Source: an uncultured Anaerolineales bacterium
Lineage (GTDB): Bacteria; Chloroflexota; Anaerolineae; Anaerolineales; UBA11657
DNA: 5,383 nt
Direction of reading: 5' to 3'
Assembly: GCA_913031335.1 (NCBI GenBank)
Contig: CAJWGI010000113.1
Coordinates: 1-5,383 of the forward strand
The notes under the pieces are model-generated. The model did not search any database, had not been told where the DNA came from, and saw nothing but the letters and a program-made list of their open reading frames with translations. This document shows positions 1-5,383 of the stretch, in pieces. The translations under genes and the position numbers were made by a program. Position 1 is the first letter of the stretch, and every line of letters begins with the position of its first letter.

Positions 1-294
1 TACCAGCGCCTTGGGGACCCATGAGACAGCGAAGTCCGCCTGGCCGGAAGCAAGCACTTGCTGTGGCACGATGTCCACAGCGCCTTCCTTGATAGTTACT
101 TCCAGACCTTCATCGTTATAGAAACCTTGGTCCACTGCCGCAAAGTAGCCAGCAAACTGAGACTGTACTACCCATTGCAATTGAAGCGCGATCGGGGTTA
201 GTTCCTTAGGTGCTGGGGTGCATGCCGTCACAAGTAACGCACTAGTGAGACACAGTACAGACAGTTGATACCAAAACAGGTTCTTGCGTTTCAT
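1..294 (-). CDS. ABC transporter substrate-binding lipoprotein, NMT1/THI5-like (N-terminal part, cut by left edge)
   Basis: The visible 98 codons encode the start of an extracytoplasmic solute-binding protein. The N-terminus has a basic stretch (MKRK), a hydrophobic core at about residues 6-22 and a lipobox V-T-A-C with the lipidated cysteine at residue 25, so the mature protein should be membrane-anchored. After the linker, residues 38-70 read LQLQWVVQSQFAGYFAAVDQ followed by GFY and EGL. This is the characteristic opening of NMT1/THI5-like binding proteins (Gly-Tyr-x-Ala ... Gly-Phe-Tyr ... Glu-Gly-Leu), and it continues with the usual V-x-x-Q-V-L-A-S-G-Q-A-D-F block at 76-88. Family members bind thiamine pyrimidine precursors, riboflavin, sulfonates, nitrate or other small molecules, so the ligand is not determined. 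The ATG start is supported by a GAGGA ribosome-binding site 7 nt upstream. It is the last visible gene and presumably serves the two permeases and ATPase upstream, from which it is separated by 184 nt. The C-terminal two thirds lie outside the window. Confidence 0.92.
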   Translation of the reverse strand, partial: MKRKNLFWYQLSVLCLTSALLVTACTPAPKELTPIALQLQWVVQSQFAGYFAAVDQGFYNDEGLEVTIKEGAVDIVPQQVLASGQADFAVSWVPKALV

Positions 295-425
295 GTTTTC
301 ATCCTCTTTGTAATAACTATGCCCCCCTCGTTCAGTGTCTCTCCCGACTTTGAGTATGGTGCGACCACCAGGTGTTGACCCGTCAGGTCAAGTCCAACAC
401 ACCCCTCTGATTCTACATACGGCAT
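291..425 (-). CDS. Possible 44-codon leader ORF overlapping the binding-protein start (ATGA)
   Basis: In the gap between the second permease and the binding protein, an open frame runs from ATG at 425-423 (or an adjacent in-frame GTG at 428-426) to TGA at 293-291. It would encode 44 residues beginning MPYVESEGCVGLDLTG and ending ITKRMKT, with no transmembrane segment or motif that I recognise. Its stop overlaps the next ATG as ATGA, a classic coupling arrangement. A strong Shine-Dalgarno-like GGGAGG is only 2 nt from the ATG, which is closer than usual. Third codon positions show no clear bias, and an ORF of this size can arise by chance. It may be a leader or small protein, or nothing; only the arrangement argues for it. 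Confidence 0.18.
   Translation of the reverse strand: MPYVESEGCVGLDLTGQHLVVAPYSKSGETLNEGGIVITKRMKT
302..306 (-). promoter_or_regulatory. Ribosome-binding site of the substrate-binding protein gene
   Basis: On the minus strand GAGGA lies 7 nt before the ATG at 294-292. This fixes the start that yields the complete lipoprotein signal peptide. Confidence 0.7.
372..400. repeat. Nested inverted repeat in the leader of the binding-protein gene
   Basis: A perfect inverted repeat TTGACC-N5-GGTCAA occupies 375-391. A second pair, GTGTTG (372-377) and CAACAC (395-400), surrounds it and shares bases with it, so two mutually exclusive hairpins could form in the transcript. No T-run follows on the minus strand, so it does not look like an intrinsic terminator. 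It could be an operator, a processing or stabilising stem within the operon mRNA, or chance. No convincing -35/-10 promoter pair was found in the gap, and no TPP, FMN or purine riboswitch signature. Confidence 0.4.
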
Positions 426-478
426 CACCTCCCATCGTGACGTGGGTTACGACTGTCATCCTGCCGCACTGGCTGCAC

Positions 479-1306
479 TCATTCCTCCGCCGCACGCAGG
501 GCAAAATGCCACGGCATCACCAGGCGCTCTACTATGAGTACCAACAAGTAAAAAGTAATTCCCATGAAACACGCTACCATAATTGCAGACCACGCCTCGG
601 CGAAGTGGAACAGCGCTGCTTGCTGCGAGATGTACACCCCCAGTGCTTCCCGCGTCCCTCCAAAGTATTCGCTGACGATGGCACCGATCACGCTCAAAGT
701 GCTCCCAATTTTAAGTGCGCTGAACAAATATGGCAATGCATTCGGGATGCGCAACTTCAAGAGCACAGTCCGTTCGTTCGTGGCATAGGACCGCAGCAGC
801 TCGAGGGCGTCAGGGTCTACCTGCCGTAGCCCACGTACAGTATTGATCATGATTGGGAAAAACACGATCAGGGCCACGATGCTCATCTTCGAGAATGGGT
901 TTGTTATGCCAAACCAGTTGTTCATAATTGGTGCTAGGGCGATGATTGGCGTTGAATTGACAGCAATCGCGAACGGCATGACCCCTTCACTGATCAAAGT
1001 CCAGCGCGCGGTTGCCAAGGCGATGCCAATCCCCAACACGCTTCCGATTGCAAAACCACCCACTGCTTCGCGCATTGTGAACAAGCCGGCGGGCAGGACG
1101 ACAAGAAATTGATCTTGAAACGTCGCGCCAATCACGGAGGGCTTCGGCAGCAAGAAGCCTTCGATACGAAAGATGATAACTACCGCTTCCCAAGCTAGCA
1201 AGCCTAGCAACAACAAGCCGATAGCCGGCAATAGGCGACGAAAACGCTGGCGGTGAGCGCTGAGAATTGAATGTGGAAAGTTGAATGTTGTCTCTGTCGC
1301 TGTCAT
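479..1306 (-). CDS. ABC transporter permease, SsuC/TauC/ThiX-RibX type (second permease)
   Basis: This 275-residue inner-membrane protein is a BPD_transp_1 permease of the SsuC/TauC/ThiX group. It has a hydrophobic first helix at about 28-46, then helices at about 80-100, 110-130, 141-158, 195-213 and 239-261, separated by polar loops. The cytoplasmic EAA loop that docks on the ATPase spans about 168-193 (ELLRSYATNE, then LRIPNALPYL), followed by S-V-I-G-A-I-V-S-E, typical of the family. The usual EAA glycine appears to be alanine. The length is normal. The ATG at 1306-1304 follows the ATPase stop by 12 nt; the ribosome-binding site is weak (GGGA, 4 nt away), so translation may depend on coupling. 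It probably forms a heterodimeric channel with the paralogous permease on the other side of the ATPase gene. The substrate is unknown; nucleobase, vitamin-precursor or sulfonate-like ligands are all possible for the family. Confidence 0.93.
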   Translation of the reverse strand: MTATETTFNFPHSILSAHRQRFRRLLPAIGLLLLGLLAWEAVVIIFRIEGFLLPKPSVIGATFQDQFLVVLPAGLFTMREAVGGFAIGSVLGIGIALATARWTLISEGVMPFAIAVNSTPIIALAPIMNNWFGITNPFSKMSIVALIVFFPIMINTVRGLRQVDPDALELLRSYATNERTVLLKLRIPNALPYLFSALKIGSTLSVIGAIVSEYFGGTREALGVYISQQAALFHFAEAWSAIMVACFMGITFYLLVLIVERLVMPWHFALRAAEE

Positions 1307-1318
1307 ATCGTCCCGTTT

Positions 1319-2128
1319 CTACTTGTAACCTTCAACATGAGACTTTCCGCTTTCCCCAGCCCGCAAACATTCGCGTACTTCCGTGAGTCTCTCAAAGAAA
1401 CGTGGGTCTTCGCGCGTTTCAAATCCTCGGGGGCGTGGCAGATCAATATCAATTATGGCATGGATCCGTCCCGGCCTAGCGGACATAACCACCACTCGGC
1501 TAGAGAGAAATACCGCTTCGGGGATGCTATGGGTTACAAAAATCACTGTTGTCGAGGTCTGGCCCCAGATATTCAGCAGTTCCAGCTGCATACGTTCGCG
1601 CGTCATCTCGTCCAGAGCTCCAAATGGCTCGTCCATTAGCAAGATGGCTGGCTCGAAGGCTAAGGCACGTGCAATCGCGACGCGCTGCTGCATGCCGCCG
1701 GAAAGCTGCCAAGGATAATGGTTGGCAAACTCCTCGAGCTGTACTAAGCGCAGCATCTTGGCCGCACGTTTTTCACGATCATCATGCGAATAGCCCATTA
1801 CCTCAAGTGGAAGCTGCACATTCTTGTTGACTGTACGCCAATCGTAAAGAGTCGCATCTTGAAACACCATTCCGTAATCACGATCAATCCGAGCCTGTTT
1901 GGAGTGCTTTCCGTTTACTTTCACCCCGCCGCTAGTGGGGGTAATTAAATCCCCGATTAGCCGCAGTAAGGTGCTCTTGCCGCAACCCGATGGGCCAATC
2001 AGAGTGACGAACTCACCGGGATAAACTTCTAGCTCAACATCCTTTACAGCCTGTACGCGGTCGGTACCACCCTCGTTAAAGACTTTGGTTGCACCTTGAA
2101 TTGAAACGACGGGATTATTTTCGTTCAA
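1319..2128 (-). CDS. ABC transporter ATP-binding protein, SsuB/TauB/ThiZ type
   Basis: This 269-residue cytoplasmic ATPase powers the importer. All nucleotide-binding elements are intact: Walker A GPSGCGKST at 45-53, Q-loop glutamine at 90 (MVFQD), signature LSGGMQQR at 142-149, Walker B ILLMDEP at 162-168 followed by the D-loop FGALD, and the switch histidine at 200 (VTHS). The sequence FGALDEMTR and the post-H-loop IPEAVFLSSRV match the nitrate/sulfonate/thiamine-precursor importer ATPases. The start is TTG at 2128-2126. No ATG or GTG exists in frame between the upstream stop and this codon, and GGGAGA lies 7 nt before it. The gene begins 18 nt after the first permease and ends 12 nt before the second. 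The C-terminal tail after about residue 230 (PRPRGF and RFFERL) is the usual extension of this family. I see no damage. Confidence 0.96.
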   Translation of the reverse strand: MNENNPVVSIQGATKVFNEGGTDRVQAVKDVELEVYPGEFVTLIGPSGCGKSTLLRLIGDLITPTSGGVKVNGKHSKQARIDRDYGMVFQDATLYDWRTVNKNVQLPLEVMGYSHDDREKRAAKMLRLVQLEEFANHYPWQLSGGMQQRVAIARALAFEPAILLMDEPFGALDEMTRERMQLELLNIWGQTSTTVIFVTHSIPEAVFLSSRVVVMSARPGRIHAIIDIDLPRPRGFETREDPRFFERLTEVRECLRAGESGKSHVEGYK

Positions 2129-2135
2129 GAGATCA

Positions 2136-2141
2136 TCTCCC
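2136..2141 (-). promoter_or_regulatory. Ribosome-binding site deciding the TTG start of the ATPase
   Basis: GGGAGA on the minus strand lies 7 nt upstream of the TTG at 2128-2126. A nearby ATG at about 2137-2135 is in another frame and terminates after three codons, so TTG is the only workable start ahead of the conserved N-terminus. Confidence 0.65.
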
Positions 2142-2146
2142 GTGCA

Positions 2147-3055
2147 TTATTCATCGAGCCGGCGCGTTGCAGGAATCACGCGGCGCTCAATCTGCACAAT
2201 CAGGCTAACAAAAAGAATCCCGAGCAGCGCCGCAAAAAGAATCGACGCAAATAGCTTTTCAGGGCCGCTGACATAATAGTACATGAAAGTGAGCAGCGCA
2301 CGCCCTAGGCCTTCTGCTACCCCGCTGGGAAGTTCGCCGACAATAGCTCCTATAACGCTGGCGGTAGCCGAGACTTTCAGCGCGGTAACAATATATGGCA
2401 GCGCAGCCGGCACGCGCAGTTTCCACAATACCTCCCATTTGGTCGCCGCATAGGAGCGCATGAGTTCAACTGCTGTCGGGTCTGGAGAACGCAGGCCACG
2501 CAGCGTATTGATCGTGACTGGAAAGAAAGTCAGGTACGCTGAAATGATAGATACAGACCCCCAGGTGGGCCAGTTGAGGCGGCTGCCCCAGATGACGATC
2601 ATGGGAGCAATTGCTAGCAACGGCACTGTCTGGGAGGCCACGACGTATGGCATAAAGCCTTGCTCGAGCAGCGTCGAGTGAACAAATGCCACACCCAATG
2701 CAAAGCCGATCACACTTCCGACCACAAAACCTAGCGCCGCCTCGCGCCAGGTAAAAAGAGCAGACTTTGTAAGGATTATCAGGAGGACATCCTCTCCACC
2801 GCGCCGCGCCGGCCGAAAGAGCGCCTGAAAGATGTCCCAAACATGGGGCATCGAGGTGTCATCAGAGCGTATCGGCAATTCAAAACCTGTAAACGGCACT
2901 TTGTTGCCGGTCGCCGCACCAAGCGCCTTGTAGCCCTCCCACACAGCAATCAACACGATTACGATAGTCAAGAACGCAAACACTGGTCGCAGCCGCCGAA
3001 CAATCATCTGACCAGAGGCCATAGCATTTTGGTTCGATTGGAGCATGTTACTCAT
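2147..3055 (-). CDS. ABC transporter permease, SsuC/TauC/ThiX-RibX type (first permease, with extended periplasmic loop)
   Basis: This 302-residue permease is paralogous to the one at 479-1306. Hydrophobic helices are at about 24-44, 104-127, 136-157, 167-185, 221-243 and 268-290. The EAA loop at about 197-222 reads ELMRSYAATKWE then LRVPAALPYI, followed by S-V-I-G-A-I-V-G-E. Between helix 1 and helix 2 there is a longer polar segment (about 45-95, including PIRSDDTSMPHVWD and RRGGED) than in the partner, which accounts for most of the length difference. It should form one half of the import channel together with the second permease. The ATG at 3055-3053 shares its A with the TGA of the upstream gene (TGATG), indicating translational coupling; no good Shine-Dalgarno precedes it. 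A second ATG three codons later (3046-3044) is also possible. The ATPase follows 18 nt downstream. Confidence 0.93.
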   Translation of the reverse strand: MSNMLQSNQNAMASGQMIVRRLRPVFAFLTIVIVLIAVWEGYKALGAATGNKVPFTGFELPIRSDDTSMPHVWDIFQALFRPARRGGEDVLLIILTKSALFTWREAALGFVVGSVIGFALGVAFVHSTLLEQGFMPYVVASQTVPLLAIAPMIVIWGSRLNWPTWGSVSIISAYLTFFPVTINTLRGLRSPDPTAVELMRSYAATKWEVLWKLRVPAALPYIVTALKVSATASVIGAIVGELPSGVAEGLGRALLTFMYYYVSGPEKLFASILFAALLGILFVSLIVQIERRVIPATRRLDE

Positions 3056-4014
3056 CAGGTTGGCGCCAAGAGCGACTGTGGCACAGCAAAATAGCGTCGT
3101 TGTCCGACCCCAGCAACAACGCTATAGACATGATCCGGTTGCATTGTTGTTACGAAACCCGCCAAGGCATCTGCCCCAGATGTGTGACCAATTGCCATAA
3201 TGCGGCGGGCTGCCCGCACTACGGCTGGGACCTTTCCGACAAACAGTTCGTCTACGAACGCGTGCCAGCGTTGGCCAGTTTCCCCTCGCGCTGCTGCCCA
3301 GAGCCAAGCTGCAGACAGTTGCGTTGTGCGTGGCGCTGCCACGCCCGCAATCATTTCGGACAATTCTGCTGCTTTCTCAGGCCAATTGGTGGCCCACAAT
3401 GCGTGCAGCGCGCCGATCAGAAAATCATCCCCGGACGGGGTCAGCCCGCCTCCTAACCCAGCCAGAGCACGAGCGCCGGCAACAACCTGGCGACGATTGC
3501 CCTCGGCCAGTCCGCCGGAGAACTGCATAATCGCGTCGGCCGCGGTGACAGCAGTTTGGAAAGTGGCTTGCCAGGGATTCTTCAGGAGGGTCGCCATACT
3601 CCCATCCGGAGCTTCGACCCGCAAGAGGGTCCGCACACTTGGAAGACCCGCCACAATTCTTTTCGGGCCAGCCACCAGCCTTTCCCAGGCTGGCCTCGGC
3701 TGCCAGAGAGCCGCTTTACTGAAATCGACCATCAGCGCGTCGACACGCAGTTTCTTACCTAGAACGGACGCCGTGGCGCCAGCGGCCACAATCTGCTGAA
3801 AGCTTTTCGGAGCATCTGCAAGCACCATCGCAAAGGGCCCGCCGCCGATTTCTGGTGCAACAACTGAGAGGAACTGTCCCCGCATGTTGACTAGGTTGAA
3901 GGCACGCTCAAAACTTCCATCAACGCGGGCATGATTCGTGCTTGCTAGCCAGTCCCCCACTGCTGGTGCCTGTGACGCCGCAATCAGCCGCAAACTACTT
4001 CCCCGCCTCAACAA
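3055..4014 (-). CDS. DUF2877 family protein (AllH/YlbF-like)
   Basis: The frame encodes up to 319 residues with the DUF2877 hallmark GLGGGLTPSGDDFLIG at 186-201 and the conserved downstream block IGHTSGADALAGF at 275-287. E. coli AllH (YlbF), about 270 residues, belongs to this family and is one of three proteins (AllF, AllG, AllH) reported to make up oxamate carbamoyltransferase in allantoin breakdown. The family's own reaction remains poorly defined, and AllF/AllG partners are not visible here. No signal peptide or membrane segment is evident, so it is probably cytoplasmic. The start is uncertain and non-ATG: TTG at 4014-4012 or 4011-4009 would overlap the hydroxylase gene by 17-20 nt, while TTG at 3993-3991 begins just after that gene's stop and has GGGG 7 nt upstream, giving 312 residues. 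The stop overlaps the next start by one base. Its position between a molybdenum hydroxylase and an importer suggests a role in N-heterocycle catabolism. Confidence 0.85.
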   Translation of the reverse strand: MLRRGSSLRLIAASQAPAVGDWLASTNHARVDGSFERAFNLVNMRGQFLSVVAPEIGGGPFAMVLADAPKSFQQIVAAGATASVLGKKLRVDALMVDFSKAALWQPRPAWERLVAGPKRIVAGLPSVRTLLRVEAPDGSMATLLKNPWQATFQTAVTAADAIMQFSGGLAEGNRRQVVAGARALAGLGGGLTPSGDDFLIGALHALWATNWPEKAAELSEMIAGVAAPRTTQLSAAWLWAAARGETGQRWHAFVDELFVGKVPAVVRAARRIMAIGHTSGADALAGFVTTMQPDHVYSVVAGVGQRRYFAVPQSLLAPT

Positions 4015-5383
4015 TCTCCCATAATCGCCCCGGACTCAATGGAATCTCCAGTATCTCAAAATCTCGATCCCAAAGTGCATCTTCGATTGCCTGCGCGAAC
4101 AGTGCCCCAACCGGAATCGCGCCCGCTTCGCCCGCACCCTTAGTTCCCAGCGGGTTGAGCGGCGAGGGGGTGGCAACATGATCGGTTTCGACGCGCGGCA
4201 CATCCAGCGCAGTGGGCAGCAGATAATCCATCAACGAAGCATTCAGCAATTGACCGCTCTCATCATACATCAATTTCTCGTAGAAAGCATTGCCAATACC
4301 CTGTGCTACGCCGCCTTGAATTTGCCCGGCCAGAATCAGCGGATTGATCACTTCTCCGCAATCGTGCACCACTACATATTTTTGGATGTCCAGCAGCATG
4401 GTTTCAGGATCAATTTCTATGATCATAGCGTGGATGCCATTGGCTGTTGCGCCGCGTTCCGGCCCGAAATAATTGGTGGATTCCAATCCCGGCTCGCTGC
4501 CCGGATTCACCGCGCCACGCAGTGGATTTGCCGCCTGCGCCAATTCTCCCAACGGTACGCTGCGCTCGGGGTCATCCTGCACGCGCGCCGTGCCCCCTAC
4601 CAGCTCGACCGCTTCTTCCTCCGCATCCAGCACTTCAGTCGCCAGTTTCAGCGCTTTCCCACGTACATCGCGGGCAGCTTCGTTGAAGGCATTGCCAGCC
4701 ACCACTGCGCCACGGCTGGCAAATGTGCCCGCGCCCCAGTGAAACTGGTCGGTGTCACCGGTGACAATATCGACATTGGCGACATCCACGCCCAGCTGGT
4801 CGGCAACAATCTGGGCAAAGCTGGTGAAATGGCCCTGCCCCTGCGTACCCACGCCAGTCACCGCTGTCACCTTGCCGCTGGCCTGCACCTGCACGCGCGC
4901 GCCTTCATAAGGCCCGATGCCGGTACCTTCCACATAAGCGACTATGCCTAAACCCACATAGCGCCCCTCGGCGCGCAAACGTGGTTGAGTGTCGCTGGCA
5001 AATTCAGCATAGCCAATCAGGTCGAGCGCCTTTTGCAGCGCTGGTTCGTAGTTGCCGCTGTCATAAACCAGCGGAGCGAAATCCTGATAAATGATTTCGT
5101 TATCATAGGGGAATTGATCAGGGGGAATAAAATTGCGGTGGCGGATTTCAGCGCGATCGATCCCCAACTCTCTGGCTGCCAGATCGAGTAAGCGCTCCAT
5201 CACAAAGACCCCGTGCTGCCGCCCAGCCCCGCGATAGGGCGTGACAATCGGGCGATTGGTGAAAACCGCGTTGAATTCGCTGTAATAATTGGGGACGTGA
5301 TATGGGCCCAACAGCGTGCACTGGCTATTGATCGGCACAGTCAGCCCATATGGCGCATATGCGCCCGCATCGTGCAGAAAAGT
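3995..5383 (-). CDS. Xanthine dehydrogenase / CO dehydrogenase family molybdopterin-binding (large) subunit, C-terminal 462 residues, cut by right edge
   Basis: This is the C-terminal part of a molybdenum hydroxylase catalytic subunit. The frame is open to the window edge and starts mid-protein with T-F-L-H-D-A-G-A-Y-A-P-Y-G. Visible family signatures, numbered from the first visible residue, are: TPYRGAGRQHG at 48-58, the active-site loop region resembling the form II CoxL motif AYRGAGR with Pro in place of Ala; GTGIGPYEGARV at about 153-164; GTQGQGH at 179-185, a molybdopterin-contacting loop; VHDCGEVINP at 339-348; and KGAGEAGAIP at 415-424, containing the glutamate at 419 that aligns with the catalytic base of xanthine dehydrogenase and CoxL. 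These enzymes hydroxylate N-heterocycles or aldehydes (or oxidise CO in form I CoxL) using the Mo cofactor, with FeS and FAD subunits normally encoded nearby; none are in the window. The form I motif AYRCSFR is absent, so true CO oxidation is unlikely. It is the first visible gene of the operon. Confidence 0.93.
   Translation of the reverse strand, partial: TFLHDAGAYAPYGLTVPINSQCTLLGPYHVPNYYSEFNAVFTNRPIVTPYRGAGRQHGVFVMERLLDLAARELGIDRAEIRHRNFIPPDQFPYDNEIIYQDFAPLVYDSGNYEPALQKALDLIGYAEFASDTQPRLRAEGRYVGLGIVAYVEGTGIGPYEGARVQVQASGKVTAVTGVGTQGQGHFTSFAQIVADQLGVDVANVDIVTGDTDQFHWGAGTFASRGAVVAGNAFNEAARDVRGKALKLATEVLDAEEEAVELVGGTARVQDDPERSVPLGELAQAANPLRGAVNPGSEPGLESTNYFGPERGATANGIHAMIIEIDPETMLLDIQKYVVVHDCGEVINPLILAGQIQGGVAQGIGNAFYEKLMYDESGQLLNASLMDYLLPTALDVPRVETDHVATPSPLNPLGTKGAGEAGAIPVGALFAQAIEDALWDRDFEILEIPLSPGRLWEIVEAGK

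Noticed and set aside
431..446. Short CCCA...TGGG hairpin just downstream of the second permease as a terminator
   Set aside because: The stem is only 4 bp with an 8-nt loop and has no following T-run on the minus strand.
295..478. Possible TPP, FMN or purine riboswitch ahead of the binding-protein gene
   Set aside because: It was considered because related importers are controlled this way, but none of the conserved core sequences of these riboswitches can be found on the minus strand of the gap.
335..829. Plus-strand open frame of about 164 codons across the leader gap and the permease 3' end
   Set aside because: Most of it is antisense to the well-supported permease, and the product has no recognisable family or membrane/secretion features.
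3200..3799. Plus-strand open frame of about 199 codons antisense to the DUF2877 gene
   Set aside because: It is a low-complexity Ala/Arg/Pro/Ser-rich translation typical of a shadow frame, opposite a gene with clear family motifs.
4753..4766. Perfect 14-bp palindrome TGTCACCGGTGACA
   Set aside because: It lies inside the hydroxylase gene and encodes the conserved V-T-G-D-T stretch, so codon choice explains it without needing an operator.
4178..4951. Long plus-strand open frame of about 257 codons antisense to the hydroxylase gene
   Set aside because: It lies wholly inside a gene with intact conserved motifs, its translation shows no recognisable domain, and such antisense frames arise from codon bias in GC-rich genes.
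5352..5365. Perfect 14-bp palindrome GGCGCATATGCGCC
   Set aside because: It is coding sequence for the conserved G-A-Y-A-P stretch of the hydroxylase and is deep within the gene, so a regulatory role is unlikely.

Overview
The window is one co-directional block read entirely from the minus strand, so transcription runs from the right edge to the left edge. In that order it holds: the C-terminal part of a molybdenum hydroxylase large subunit of the xanthine dehydrogenase / CO dehydrogenase (CoxL-like) family, cut by the right edge; a DUF2877 (AllH/YlbF-like) protein; an ABC permease; an ABC ATPase; a second, paralogous ABC permease; a 184-nt gap; and the first 98 codons of an NMT1/THI5-type substrate-binding lipoprotein, cut by the left edge. 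I see no convincing plus-strand gene, RNA gene, mobile element, CRISPR array or intrinsic terminator.

The first five genes are tightly packed. The hydroxylase and DUF2877 frames overlap by up to 20 nt, DUF2877 and the first permease share one base (TGATG), and the next two junctions are 18 and 12 nt. This supports a single operon. Only the binding-protein gene stands apart. Its 184-nt leader carries a nested inverted repeat (TTGACC-N5-GGTCAA) and a possible 44-codon ORF whose stop overlaps the binding-protein start as ATGA.

Functionally, the transporter half resembles the ThiXYZ / RibXY / SsuABC group: an NMT1-like lipoprotein, two different permeases and one ATPase, typical of uptake of small heterocyclic or aromatic compounds. 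The enzyme half pairs a molybdenum hydroxylase, a class that commonly hydroxylates N-heterocycles, with a DUF2877 protein, whose E. coli relative AllH (YlbF) belongs to the oxamate carbamoyltransferase set of allantoin catabolism. My inference is a locus for uptake and oxidative breakdown of a purine-like or other N-heterocycle. The substrate cannot be read from this sequence.

The organism is a bacterium of moderate GC content that uses TTG starts and a lipid-anchored binding protein. Two-permease NMT1-type transporters and CoxL-like operons of this kind are familiar from Chloroflexota (Anaerolineae-like), and that is my best guess at low to moderate confidence; other phyla are not excluded.
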